The notes: generated by a model from the letters alone, not told the origin. A stretch of 64,000 nucleotides of DNA from Physcomitrium patens (GCF_000002425.4 NC_037265.1:8643238-8707237), one strand, 5' to 3'. Shown: positions 21,823 to 34,739, counted from the first letter of the stretch. Translations and numbers: made by a program.

Positions 21823-22034
21823 AATTGACAAGAGTATACCTACAATATCAGAGCTTTGTCTAATCTTGATTAAGAGTGGATTACCCCTTTTTCTTGATAA
21901 GATATAAGCATATTAGAAGTTGCGGATTACCCTCTTCTAAACTGATATTGTCCTTAGTATTTTCTTTGTTCTCAAGTCCTCTCTTCTATTTGACTTGAGC
22001 GATATTAGACATCTTCTCTCTTCTAAGTATTATC

Positions 22035-23042
22035 ATGGCAGAACTTATTGAAATGAAGAGTGCAATGGCACAAATGTAAGAGCAATTGAGAAAAATAATG
22101 CTTGCGATGTATCAACTCAATTTACTATCACAAGGAGCAACAAGATTGGCAGGAAGTGAAGATATAGAAATAGTTGGAGCTGCTTCAACATCTGTACCAA
22201 ACCATGCCCTTTCTCCTATAGTGGAACACCCTTCAAATATTAGAGAACCAAGAATTGCCCTACTCGAGAAGTTTGATGGCACCAGATCCAAGTTTCAAGG
22301 ATTTATCAATCAAATGCAACTTGTGATTGAACTTCAACCCCAAAGCTATCCAACTCTAGGATCACAAGTTAGATTCATTAGTACGCTTCTTTCAGGTTCA
22401 GCACTATCGTGGTTTTCTTCTTTTCTTGAATGACGAGATCCAATATTGGATAATCTAGAGATTTTTTTAGCAAAGTTTTGATCCATGTATGGAAAACATG
22501 ATGCAATTCGTGTTGCAACCAATAAGATCCATATTTTACGACAAGACAATCGATCAGTAACTTTATATACTTCACAATTTCGACAACTTGTAACTGATAT
22601 TAAGTGAGATGATGCTGCACTTATTAGCCAATTTCTCTCCGGATTACAATATGAGGTAAAAAAATTAATGCTCAACTTACTTGATCCTCAAACATTGAGT
22701 CAAGCAATTGACTTTGCTGTGAAGTGTGACAATCGCCTTTTTGAATTCCGATCTGAGAACCGTACAAGTAGACCTCAACGTTAGTATAATTCAATGGCAA
22801 CACCAACACTTCTTCAACACATATATTCAAAAGTAGAGGATATGCAGATTGATGCAGTACGTTTCAAACCTCTTACTGAGCAAGAAAAGACTCGTCGTCG
22901 TCAAGAAGGATTATGTTTATATTGTGGAGAACCAAACCACACTGCTCAACATTGTCCAAAGAAACGACGCAATCACAAAATGAGAAATAAGGCTGTGAAA
23001 GAAGATAATATGTCGGAAAACGAGTTTGTCCAGCTACAATAG
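22035..23042 (+). pseudogene. gag: Gag of element D with several stops
   Basis: ATG at 22035 (MAELIEMKSAMAQM, then TAA at 22078). The Gag core follows with LEKFDGTRSKFQGFINQMQ. In-frame stops lie near 22430, 22480 and 22780. The zinc knuckle CLYCGEPNHTAQHC is preserved near 22910-22955. It ends QLQ-TAG in the same place as B gag. Confidence 0.87.
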
Positions 23043-25656
23043 GGACCGTGCGGCTGGAACCTTGCATAACTTCTAGTAAAGGTCATATTTTCTCCTCAGA
23101 GCCCTCTCCTTGTTTTACATTAAATGTTATTTTAGGACCTAAACATTACAAAGTCTCTGCCTTGTTAGATTCAGGAGCGACTGCGTTTCGAACTAGGTAT
23201 GAATATTTTGAATACAACGTCATGCCTTTTGGACTCACAAATGCACCAGCAGCTTTTCAACATCTAATGAATGATGTTTTTCGAGAGTTTTTGGATGATT
23301 TTGTGGTCTGTTATCTAGATGACATCTTGATCTATTCTAAGAATCCAGAAGAATATGAACTTCATGTTCGTCGTGTGTTACAAAAATTAAGAGATGCAGG
23401 ACTCTATGCCAAGATAGAAAAGTGTGTGTTCCATACTACTCAAGTCAATTTCTTAGGTTACATCATTTCAAATGATGGACTTATGATGGATCCTAAGAAA
23501 GTTCAAACTATTATAGATTGGAAGATCCTAAAAATGGTAAGAGATGTCCAATATTTTTTGGGATTTGCCAACTACTATCGGATCTTCATCAAAGACTTCT
23601 CTCGAGTTGTAGCTCCACTTACACATTTGACTTGTAAAGAAAAACTCCAATGGAATCAAGAAGCAGAAGTTTCTTTTGAATCTTTGAAGACAACGTTTGT
23701 TTCTGTACCAATCTTGTATCGTGTTCATTTTTCCAAAGCATTCTTTATGGAAACAGATGCATCAGACTTTGCTCTGGGTGCGGTTTTATCACAAATGGGA
23801 ACAGATGACAAATTTCATCTAGTAGCCTTTCATTTAAGAAAATTCTGAGTAGCAGAAATCAATTATGAGATCCATGACAAAGAACTTCTTATAATTATGG
23901 ATTCTTTTTAAGAATGGCATCATTATCTAGAAGGCGCTTTCAGTCTAGTCACCGTATATGTAAATCATAGGAACCTCAAATATTTTATGTCAGTATGCAT
24001 ATTAAATCGTTGCCAAGCTTGTTAGAGCATATCTTTATCAAGATTCGAGTTCATCATTACTTATCGGCTAGGAAAACAATAAGGTTTGTCTAATACCTTG
24101 TCTAGACGTTCTTATCTTGCACCAAAAGAAGGAGATGCAGCTTTCGAGCAACAAAGAATGGTTCTCTTGAAGCCGGAGCAATTTCATTTTCGAGCAATAA
24201 AATCAACATTGGCTATTGATTTAACTTTTCTTAAGCAAGTCCAGTTAAGTATGTCTTTAGACCCTCTTGTTCATGATATCAAGAATAATTCTTCTAAATC
24301 TCATGATCCCTCTAAATTTGAATTCAAGAACAACCTGCTCTATTTCGAAGGAATCCTATATGTTCCAAAAGGAGAAACATGTTTATGTGTTCTTCAAGCT
24401 CATCACGACTTCCCAACAGCAGGACATTTTAGATATAATAAGACTTTAGAGCTGATATCTAGGGATTTTTGGTGGCCTCAAATGTGGAAGGCAGTTAAAC
24501 ATTTTGTACAATCATGTGATGTTTGCTCAAGATTGAAAACTCCTCGTCATCGACCTTTTGGACTACTTCAGCCATTATCCATTCCAGAACAACCATGGTC
24601 TTCTGTTTCTATGGACTTCATTACAGATCTTCCAATCTCAAGTTCTTATGACTTTATATTCGTAATAGTAGATCATTTTACCAAGATGGCACATTTTGTA
24701 CCATTTACAAAATCTATCATAGGTGAAGAAACAGCTAAGCTCTTTCTTGACAATATCTATCGCTATCATGGATTACCCAAGGATATTATATCAAATAGGG
24801 GAACTCAATTTATATCAAGATTTTGGCGGACTCTTTTCAAATTTTTTAAAGTGGATATAAAACTATCTTCAACATTCCATCCTCAAACTGATGGACAAAC
24901 GGAGCATGTTAATCAAGTTTTGGAGCAATATTTAAGATGTACCATTAATTACCAACAAGATGATTGGACAATTCTTTTGCCATTGGCAGAGTTTGCTTAC
25001 AATAACATGGTACATTCTTCTACAAAACAAACACCTTTCTTTGCTAATTATGGTTATCATCCACGACTGGATACTTTTGACTTTTCAAAAGTTGATAATC
25101 CTGCTGTGAAAGATTTGGCAATTCATTTATCAGAGCTACATGTAACGATGAAGGCGCAGTTAAAAGAGGCTTAAGAACATTAAAAGGTCAATGCGGATGT
25201 CTATCGAAAGGAACAACCATCATTCATCTTGGGTGACAAGGTATGGCTACTTCGTCGTAATATCAAGACCACTCGTCCTTGTGACAAGTTGAACTATTGA
25301 AGGCTGGGACCATTTTCTATTTCTGCACAAATCAATCCAGTTGCATATCGTTTACATCTATCGGAGTCAATGAAAATCCATCCAGTATTCCACGTGTCTC
25401 TTCTTGAACCATACAAGACAATGGACATACCAAAAAGATGACAAGCTCCACCTCCTTCTATAGAAGTGGACAATAATGAAGAGTTTGAAGTAGAAGAAGT
25501 CTTAGATTCAAGGCGGCGTCAAAATAAATTAGAATATCTTGTCCATTGACACGGATATGATATTAGTGAATGCACATGGGAGCCAATAAAGAATCTTGTA
25601 AATGCAGCAAAGGCGGTGGAGGCTTTTCATCGACGACATCCATCAAAATCAAGATG
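23043..25656 (+). pseudogene. pol: Pol of element D with in-frame protease-RT deletion
   Basis: Protease begins normally (ALLDSGA near 23160-23180) and then jumps directly to TAFRTRYEYFEYNVMPFG of RT. About 885 bases, or 295 codons by comparison with B, are missing with the frame kept. The RT palm keeps CYLDDILIYSKN (near 23310-23345). RNase H METDASDFALGAVL lies near 23748-23790. Stops at 23846, about 23911, about 24025 and about 24079 break RNase H. The integrase zinc domain and DDE core ([33 protein letters not shown]) lie in the open stretch 24086-25174. Further stops follow, and the chromodomain is at about 25470-25610 with ECTWEP. Confidence 0.9.
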
Positions 25657-25751
25657 AAAACCTTCTTTATAAAAGAAACAACATCTAGACAAGATAACAT
25701 TCTACTTTCAATTCTTGTTCATAGCTTCTTTGTAGTAGTGACACTCAGGAG

Positions 25752-26171
25752 ATGGAGAATCAACAACCAACGGATTTAACTCAAGAGCCTTCATTTGCTG
25801 ACCTGTCGGACGAGACATTACGATTGTCACAACCTTTAAGACGATGCAATCGAGATGAAGATCTTCAAGAACGACATGTTCTTCCTTGAATAGATGGCGA
25901 GATACAACACGTTTGATATCACGATTTGGGAAGGGACTCCCGATGTTTGGTGATTGTGCTAGAGGTAGGAACAACTCCTGATGGTATTCCAAATATTTTA
26001 TTCGAAAGAAGTTATGAAGGCCTCAACAATAATCAAATAACTGGGTAGTCTTCCCGCCCTGATAGGAGACACTACCGATGGTTGAGAGGCCCTATCAATC
26101 ATCTTCGAAGAGAACAAAGATCAGAGTATGTGGCAAATATAATTCATTGCATCATAGATTTCCTCAACATA
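25752..26171 (+). pseudogene. ORF3 of element D with stops
   Basis: Begins MENQQPTDLTQEPSFADLSD and aligns over its full length with B ORF3, ending in a FLNI-like block. Stops replace residues that are R and W in B (for example CGA to TGA near 25888 and TGG to TAG near 26046). This copy shows that the frame is conserved at the protein level in an independent insertion. Confidence 0.85.
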
Positions 26172-26215
26172 TGATGACCGCTCCTCATGGAACTTGTCCC
26201 TAGAAGGGGGGATAA

Positions 26216-26776
26216 TGTCATGGACATAATCATATAAGCTAGTAATTATATATACAAATAGGTAGAAGTAAGTAAAAGTAGATAAAAATAAGTTAATTCT
26301 ATAATATTTATTGTGGAAGCTTCTTAGAAGCTTAATAGATGCTGCTTTGACTTCATAAGTATCTTTAATTGACTTTTTGGATTAGAAACGTGGTCAACAC
26401 GTTGGCCATGTGCCACACATGTTGTTAGTTTGAAGATCAAGTTAACTATGTGGCCCATACGTAGAAAAACTTACCTTGTAAGTCAAGGCATGTGTCCTAC
26501 AAAGTCAACACATATTGGAGGTCCTATAGAACGTCGCCACATAGCCCCTAGTTAGATAGTATATATAGAGACAAGAGTGAAGGCTTCTTCACTCTTGTCA
26601 ACTCCTTTCTTGCTTCTAGTCTAATTTCAAGGATCTCTAGTTTTCTTGTCTTTTGGCAATAGCCATTCTAGTTTCTCTTTCAATATATATACTTGTTTAT
26701 ATATATTTTTTTACCTCTCTTTGAATGAAGGCTCACTTGTTTGAATTGTTTTTTCATCGAGTTCTTATCCTTGACA
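26216..26776 (+). repeat. 3' LTR of element D
   Basis: 561 bp beginning TGTCATGGACATAATC, preceded by the polypurine tract AGAAGGGGGGATAA (26202-26215). Few differences from 21262-21822. Confidence 0.93.
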
Positions 26777-27232
26777 TTTTGGTAGCAAAAAGAGAGTTTA
26801 GGGCATCCATAAAGATGAATGGAGATGGATGATGAAAATCTCTATTCCTATTGATCAAAAATCATGACCAATGGACTTCAAGGAGGATCTCCAAGGCCAT
26901 ATTAGGGATTAGGATTATACTTTCGAGCCATTTGAGCTTTTAGAGGCTAAGGTTAGAAGGTTTAGATTTTTGGCTACAATTTTGGTGCAAATTTTGAGTC
27001 AAAGTTTTAAGAATATAAAGACTTTTCTTTGATTATATACACAAAATTTATGTACAAAAACTTATGATATATAAAAGCTTTGTTTGGTTAATTTATTTAA
27101 ATTTCTTTTCTTAATTGTTTGTTTTGATCCTCCATTGAAGATAAATTGGTTGTTGAGTAAGAAGCCATTAAATAAAAAATAAGCTCTCTATAGCCAAATA
27201 TCTAGTATATTCTTCAATAGAAAAACATGTGC

Positions 27233-28467
27233 TACAATAATGTGAAATATAAGATGGATTTTCATAACCTCCAATAGATATAATCAATAAGCAACTAGAT
27301 TGACTTATTTACAAATAGAAAATAATTTAAGTCTACAATAATTCAACTTATTATAAAGACAAATAGTTTTAATATTTATTATTTTTGAGCCTCTTTTAGT
27401 CATACCTTTATTCTTATATATAGCTTAGATAAATGATTTTTCAAATCTTTTGTTGTAAAATGATCAACTTTTGAAAAGTCAAAAATATCAAGTTATAGAT
27501 TATAACCATAATTATCAAAAAAAAAAAAATTGGTATATAGAAGAATGTATCATGTTATTATAAGTAAATTTTGCTAATGGAAAAAGAATTATCTAATCAT
27601 CTTATTGATAGTTGATGAAAAATCTCAAAGACTACTCTAAAACTTGATTTACATGGTCAATTTGTCTATCAATTTAAGGATGAAAAGTCAAAGATAGTTT
27701 TATATCCACCTTTAAAATCTTGAAAAGTATTTTTAAAAATCTTAATACAAATTGAATTCTTCTATTCAATATAATATCCATAGACAATCCATGATAGCAA
27801 TAGATGTTATTAAGAAAAAACTTAATTGTCTCTTTACTTATGATAGATTTTTTACATAGTACAAAATATGCCATTTTGATAAAATGATCTTTTATTACAA
27901 ATATAGAGTCATAAGAATGTGAGATTAGAAGTTCTATGATAAAATCTATAGAAACAAAAGACTATGGTTGTTTTAGAATAGATAATGGCTAAAAAAAATC
28001 ATAACATCAATGACAAGGAATTTTTGATTTTGAGCAAATATTATAAGATTATACAAAATCTTTGAGCGCCTTATACATTTGATGCCACCAAAAATCCCTA
28101 GATATTACTTCTAAAGTCTTATTGTACCTAAAATGTCCTACTGCTAGAAAGTGATGATAAGCTTGAAGAACACGTAATTGAGCATTATCTTTTAGAACAT
28201 ATAAGTGTCCTTTAAAATATAATAGATTATTCTTAAATTCAAACTTAGAAGTAACATAAGACTTAGAAGGATTTTCCTTAATATCACAAATAAAAGAATC
28301 AAAAGACATAAATGATTGAACTTGCTTAAAAAAAGTTGAGTCAATAGTTAATATTGATTTTATAGCTTTATAAAAAAGATGTTCTAGCTTCAAGAGAATT
28401 TTTCATTGTTGATCAAAAGCAACGTTTCCTATCTTTGGTGTAAGATAAGATTATCTAAAAAGTACAT
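27233..28467 (-). pseudogene. pol: Integrase and RNase H end remnant of element E
   Basis: Aligns with B from about 5590 to 6880. Recognisable pieces are MAYFVLCKKSIISKE and [19 protein letters not shown] (27674-27874), and the zinc-domain region AVGHFRYNKTLEVISRDFWW (28049-28393). Cysteines and catalytic residues are partly lost and stops are frequent. Confidence 0.8.
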
Positions 28468-29343
28468 TATAATATTACACATATTCTTGCTTGAGAACGC
28501 ACTGGACACCTAGCTATAGAAGATAAGTAGAAATGTAAGAATAATCCTATTAATTCTTATAGAATCTTAAATAATCCTAAGTAGACCTTAATAATCCTAA
28601 TCAAACTTTGACCAATTCAAAATAAATTTAAAATAATTCATAAAAAAATACAAAGAAGTTCTAAATTAATTCCAAAAAACTAAATAACAAGAAATCTTAA
28701 AGAAATATAAAAATAAATCTTTAAAGAAATGATAATAATAATATTAAAAAAAATACTAGAAATAAAAACTTTAAAAAAATCCAAAAGAAATACTAAAAAT
28801 AAAAATTCTAATATAATCTTAATTAAAATCTTAATTGAATCTTAACTATATCTTAGGTCAAATCTTAATTGAAATCATAATTAAACCTTAATAATATCTA
28901 ATATCAAATCCTAATGAAATCCTATTAAAATCCTAAATCCTAATTAAATCCTAAATAAATCTTAATCAATCCTTAGTTAAGTTTTAAACCAAATTTCAAG
29001 AAAATCCTAATCTTCATAAAATCTTAGATCAAATCTTAAGTCCTAATAAAACCATAGAAAAATCTTATAGCAAATTCGAACCTCAAAAATTAATGATCAA
29101 ACTATTAATATCAACCCCAAATTTTCATACTTTTTAATATTTTAATTAGGAATAAGCACTAAAAAGACAAAATTTATTGTACTTACTAATTGAAAGAAAT
29201 ATAAGATAATCCAATCACATATTAGGCGGCCTCCTATTCCAACTTGAATGTTAAACTTCTAGCACCAATACTTCCTTCTTAAATCATTGAATTTCTCTCA
29301 AATCTCACTTAAACATTAAAAATTGAATATAATATATGTATAA

Positions 29344-29376
<33 letters not shown>

Positions 29377-30123
29377 TTTCAATCTAATTAAAAAAATCAC
29401 TGAAAATCTTAGAAATAACTACTAATCTTCAAACTCTAATTTTTAAAATCTCAATCTAAAAAATCTTTTACACACTTCAATCTAACTATTCAATTCACTT
29501 TAAAATTTGTACACATATTTACAAGTAGCATACCAATATATTGCCCAAAATTTACTTATACTTTATACCATAGAACTTAATAAACCCTCAAATTTGTAAA
29601 AATATTTTTATTTTTTAAAATCTAAACCAACCAAAAATATTATTAATTTTGAAAATCTGTCAAAAACTCAATATTGATTCAATTGACATAAAATTAATGC
29701 TAAAAAATACCTCTTCAAGTTTTCTTTTAAATCATACTCTATAATCTATCAAAAAACTTTGAAGTCATTGTATGGATGGGATTTCATGCCTTGGGATCTG
29801 ATTTTGACCTAGGTTAACAATCGGTCCTCTTTGGATATCAATTTTTAATAATTTGTGGTAACTTCTACTTTATCCTATTGTCAATTTTTTTTTAATATAC
29901 TTATATTAATTCTTTATCTTATTTACTTTGATTTGGCTTATTCATATCTCTACAAAATAAATAGAAGTTCTTTCTATAAAAAAGTAAAATTAAGACAAAA
30001 TCTTTTATTGCCTTTCTATCTTTTATCTTTATTTTTTTTTATTCCATCTTTTTTCTAAGTTATTCTATAATAAGATCCATATTTTTATTTTTTATTATAT
30101 AATTGTGTTACTACATTTTAACA
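28468..30123 (-). mobile_element. S1: AT-rich solo LTR-like insertion in element E
   Basis: About 1.65 kb without coding homology separates RNase H of element E (28467) from its continuation (30124). The left edge has the LTR tail motif shared with other families (CTTGAGAACGCACTGGACAC and AGCTATAGAAG). Much of 28540-29060 consists of imperfect repeats of a TAAATCCTAAT-like unit. The region 29790-30000 is homologous to 48870-49080. A (TTA)n run lies near 29346-29375. No clear target duplication was found. Confidence 0.6.
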
Positions 30124-32060
30124 TCTAATAAACCTTAATATTTTCTTTATTATAAATCATCTTAAATTTGAATCTTGGTAAAGATATGCTCTTGTAAGCT
30201 TGGCTATAATTCAAATCATATTCTGACATTAAATATTTAAGGTTCTTGTGATCCATATATACTATGATTGGACTAAGACAGCCTTCTAGATAACGGTGCT
30301 ATTTTTAAATAAATCCACAATTACAAAAAGTTCTTTGTCATAAATCTCGTAGTTGATCTCTACTGCTGAGAATTTTTTGGAATGAAATACTATTAGATGA
30401 AGTTTATCATTTTTTCTCATTTATAATAATACAACACTCAAAGTAAAGTTTGATGTATCTATTGTCAAAAAAATGGATTAAAAAAATTGACATGATGCAA
30501 GATTGATGCAAAAATAAAGATTTTTTTTAAAACTTCAAATATTACTTCTGCTTCTTAATTCCATTGAAGTTTGTCTTTACAAGTCAAACATAAAAGTAGA
30601 ATTGTAATTTAAAAGGTCCTTGATGAAGATTTAATAGTAATTGGCAAATTGTGAAAAGCATCAAACTTCTCTTACCATTTTTGAGATCTTTCAATCTCTA
30701 ATAGTTTAAACTTTTTTAGGATCTATCATAAGTCCATCATTTGAAATGATCTAATTTAAGAAGTCAACTTGAATAGTGTGAAATATATAAATTTCTATCT
30801 TGATATAGAATCTTGTATCTTTTAGTTTTTGTAACATACAACAAATATGAAGTTTATATTCTTTTGTGTTCTTAGAATAGATTAAAATATTGTCTAAATA
30901 ACAAACAATGAAATCATCCTAAAATTCATAAAAGATATCATTAATTAAATGTTGAAAAGATATTGATATATTTATAACTCCAAAAGGCATGATATTATAT
31001 TCAAAATATCCGTATTTAGTTTAAAACATAATCTTTCATTCATTTCTTTCTTTGATATATAACAGATTATATGTTCTTTGTAGATCTATTTTTATATAAA
31101 TTTTAGCTTGATTCAACTAATCAAGAAGTCTAGATATCAAAGATAGTAGGTACTTATTTTTGATGGTGATCTTATTAAGTCCTCAACAATCGATATACAT
31201 CTACAATGATCTATCATTTTTTTCACAAATAAAATTGAAGCTCCTATTGAAGATTTAGAATAGTGTATGAAGTTCTTGATTAGATTTTTTTCAATATACT
31301 CTTTGAATTTAGCCAACTCATTTTGTGATAAACTATAGATTGGTCCAAATAATGGTTGAATTTCTTCTTGAAGATCAATTGAATAATCATAGGAACAATA
31401 TTTTAGAAGAATATTTACATTTTTTTTTCAAATACATCTTAAAAATCTTGATATTGGCTAGAAATACCATTTGAAGTCTTTCTACCATTCAAAAAAAGGG
31501 TGGCATAAATAATACAAGTTGATCTTTGTTTTAAAGCATATAAAAAATCTCTTGTATCTATAAATATAGGTTTACTTATATTAGTCTTATGACTTTCTTC
31601 TTAATTAACTAAATTCTTAGTTATACTTTCAAAAAAGTTAAGACTATAAAATATCCAATCTATTCAAGGATTGTACTTTTTAATCATAATAAATCTAAAA
31701 TAACTGGATTAAAAAAAGATCTAATGATATTAAATACCAAAAAGCTATTATGACCATTAATTATTATCTCTAAAAGAAATATTTCATGAATAATGTTTCT
31801 AAAAGACAATAGACGACCATCTATGACTTCTATATGAACAAGTTTTTTTTTTTTTTCTTTATTAAAGATATATTATGTCGTTTAAGAAATTCTTCATCTA
31901 AAAAATAAATTGAGGCTCTTAAATCTAACAAGATATATGCTTTGTGATGTTTAAGTCTTAAATATATATCTATTGTAAAATAAAGAGAGGATTTTAAGGA
32001 GAGAATAGGACCTTCATTAAATATTAAATAAGATTTCAACCATATGGTTTCTATTGTAGC
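30124..32060 (-). pseudogene. pol: RNase H, RT and protease remnant of element E
   Basis: Base-level homology to B 6890-8830 on the same strand. Decayed RNase H (near 30200-30450), RT palm (near 30900-31000), RT fingers (near 31080-31300) and protease (VLIYLRASIYFLDEEFLKRH-like, near 31900) can be followed. The RT and protease active sites are mutated. Confidence 0.8.
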
Positions 32061-33050
32061 TGGACAAACTTATTTTTTGACATATTTTTTTTTAATAGTC
32101 ATACTTCTTATTTTATAATTTCATTTTTTTGTTAGATAATATTAAGCAGTGTGCTTTGATTCTCTATAATATAAATACAATCTTTTTTGATGACAATGAG
32201 TCTTTTCTTGCTTAATAAGAGATTTAAAATATATTACAATAATTTGTATATTCTCTATTTTTAATGATATGTATTGAAAAGATGTTAGTGTTGCCATTGA
32301 ATTATAATAATATTAAATGCTTACTTATGTGATTCTCAAACTGAAATTTAAAAAGTTGATTGTCACACTTTACAACAAAATCAATTGCTAGACTCAATAT
32401 TTGAGGATTAAATAAACTGATCATCAATTTTTTTACTTCATATTGTAATTCATAAAGAAATTGGCTAATAAGTGCAACATCATTCTACTTGATATCAATT
32501 ATAAGTTTTTTAAATTTTGAAGCATATAATATTATAAATTAATTTTTTTATTATAAAATATGGATCTTATTTGCTACAATATAACTACATCATGTTTTCT
32601 ATACATAGATCAAAACTTTGCCAAAAAAGCTTCTAAATTGTTAAATATTTTTTTAAGAAAAGATATAACAAAAATAATGCAGAATCAAAAAGTAGTATTT
32701 TAACAAACCTAATTTATAATCAATACATTAGATAGCTTTGGAATTAAAGTTCAATTTCTAATTGTACTTGATGGATGAATCCTCAAAACTTTAATCTTGT
32801 ATTATCAAACTTCTCAAGTAAGACAATTTTTGGTTCTCTAGTACTTGAATGGTGTTCCAAAATAAGAAAAGGAATATGATTTGGTACAAATGTTAAAATA
32901 GCTCCAATCATGTCTATTTCTCTACTTTTTATTATTTTTATTCTTTTTTATGGTAGTAAATTGACTTGATACATTACAAGTATTAACTCCTACAATTATT
33001 CTTACATTTGTACCATTACATTCTTTATTTTGATAAGCTCTGCCACATTA
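32061..33050 (-). pseudogene. gag: Gag remnant of element E
   Basis: Aligns to B gag from the zinc knuckle (near 32150) to the start codon region (near 33045, TCTGCCACATT in place of TCTGCCAT). Decay is heavy, with many stops. Confidence 0.75.
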
Positions 33051-33250
33051 ATACTTAGAAGAAAAGAAATATCTAATATTGCTCAAAAAAAGTAAAATAA
33101 AGAACTTGAGAACAAAAAAAAATAATATCAATTTAGAAGAAGATAATCCACAACTTCTAATATGCTTATGTGTTATATAAAGAAAGACATATTCCACTCT
33201 TAATCAAAAAAAGACAAAGCTCTGATATTATAAGTATACTCTTGTCAATC

Positions 33251-33796
33251 TATCAAGAACAAGAACTTAATGAAAATAAATAAATAAATGAGATTTTTTG
33301 GAATAAATATAAAAAAATAGAAATAAAGAAGTATGTATATTAAAAAAAACTAAAATGGCTACGGCCAAAAGATAAGAAAATTAGAAACTTCTTGAAATTA
33401 GACTATAAGTAAGAAAGAAATTGATAAGAATGAAAAAGATTGTACTCTTACTTCTATATATACTATGTACCTAAGAGCTCCGTGGTGATATTCTATAGGA
33501 CCTCCAAAACATATTGACTTTGCACAATATGTATCTTAACTTACAAGGTAATTTTTTAATATAGACACCATATAATTAGCTAGTTCCACAAGCTACAAAT
33601 ATGTATGGCAAGTGGTTAACTTGTTAACCAATTTTCTAACCAAAAATTAAATACAAACACATGTAAAGTCAAAGTAGCATTTATAAAGCTTTTAAGAAGC
33701 TTTCTTAGAAAAATTATGAAATTAATCTACTTTTATCTTATTTTATCTTTTCATAATACTTAAGTAACAATTATAATTAATATATATATTTGTGAC
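33251..33796 (-). repeat. 5' LTR of element E
   Basis: 546 bp, homologous along its length to the B LTR. Left terminus TATCAAGAAC (for TGTCAAGGAC), right terminus TTTGTGACA. The leader motif AAGCTCTGATATT is visible at about 33216. Confidence 0.85.
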
Positions 33797-33845
33797 AATA
33801 ACTAGCCTTTATAAGTACATATAAAGAAAAGCTAAAGGAACCTAT

Positions 33846-34643
33846 TGTTGTTCTCGTTGTGTTTAAGCTTCTATATACCAAAGCAATTGAACTAATAGAG
33901 GTGGCTTCAAACATGGGAAAAGACTGGTTATATGAATTGGGTCTGTTAGTGTCACAATTGACTGTACTCTAGCTATCTAAAATCAATTATCAAACTACTA
34001 AACACCAAGGTTTACTACTTTTGTCTTAATTCAATATATAATCCATTCTAAGACTATCAATTCAATAATACTTCTATATTCTTATCAGTTCATCTCTCAC
34101 TTACTCTCTCTGCAGTTTATATATATTCAATTACTGATCTCTAGCTTACTTATTATATTCAATTTCTTAATTCATCACACAAAATTCAATATCTTCACTT
34201 AACACAACACAATTCGATAATCTCAATTCTCAAGGTCACAAATTTTCTCCATATTGGTCAGTCCAAAGCCATATTCTACAATATTCTAATTATAATTTCA
34301 ACAATACTTCTTTCAATCACAATTCTTCATAAGCAAATAATAAAAGCAAAAAAAATAAAGAGGTAGCACCAAGCTTACCCCGGCTTATGACTTTCACAGT
34401 TTGACCTCCTGGCTTACGATTCTCATAGTTTGGCCCCAATCTCCCTTTTTTCAACTTCTTTATCCTACCAAAAGATGGACTGTCGGTCATTAGATTCCAA
34501 AGGTTATGACTCTTTGAATTCTTAACTATTTGTTCCACTAACAATTTACTTGTACCAACTAAACTACCTAACCATCAGTCTAATTCTCAAGGTTATCAAT
34601 AACCAGCTAGTAACTTACCACAAAAGTTAGTTACCTATTCTAC
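33846..34643 (-). repeat. 3' LTR of element J
   Basis: 798 bp, TGTTGTTCTC...CTACA on the plus strand. Contains two copies of a roughly 29-bp unit (GGCTTACGATTCTCATAGTTTGG-like) at 34380-34440. Homologous to the K LTRs. Confidence 0.88.
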
Positions 34644-34739
34644 ATAGCCCTACTCCTAATTGTGTAAGCGCCTTCGCAAATACACAAGTATTACCTATCT
34701 AAAAATTACTTAACAAAATTCTACAAAGGTACTAATTTC

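Larger units (their letters stand above)
21262..26776 (+). mobile_element. Element D: B-family chromovirus with internal deletion (5515 bp)
   Basis: Plus strand. LTRs 21262-21822 and 26216-26776 are 561 bp each, with target duplication TTTTG at 21257-21261 and 26777-26781. The left LTR begins TATCACGG instead of TGTCACGG, a G-to-A change. The internal region carries gag, a pol lacking most of protease and the RT fingers, and ORF3, with scattered stops. Age is intermediate: more decayed than B, less than C or E. Confidence 0.93.
20908..27232 (+). mobile_element. R2: solo LTR of the R family, interrupted by element D
   Basis: Begins with TTATCATATTGTGGTTTGG (decayed TGTTGTGTTGTGG) and runs to 21261. 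It resumes at 26777 (TTTTGGTAGCAAAAAGAG) and ends near 27232 with the tail CTCTATAGCCAAATATCTAG to GCTACAATA. The unbroken sequence is visible in R5 (GATTTTGGTAGC near 54450). Element E flanks it on both sides with matching continuity to B (5590 region). Confidence 0.75.
20206..33796 (-). mobile_element. Element E: old decayed B-family chromovirus, interrupted twice
   Basis: Minus-strand copy whose pieces are 20206-20907 (ORF3 and integrase C-terminus), 27233-28467 (integrase to RNase H end), 30124-33250 (RNase H, RT, protease, gag, leader) and 33251-33796 (5' LTR). Interrupting units are solo LTR R2 (which holds element D) and solo LTR S1. The 3' LTR is missing; fragment F abuts instead. It is very AT-rich with stops throughout. 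Confidence 0.85.

Noticed and set aside
28860..29000. CCTAAAT-like words resembling plant telomere repeats
   Set aside because: No run of exact TTTAGGG/CCCTAAA units; spacing and sequence are irregular, and the context is an LTR-like insertion in E.
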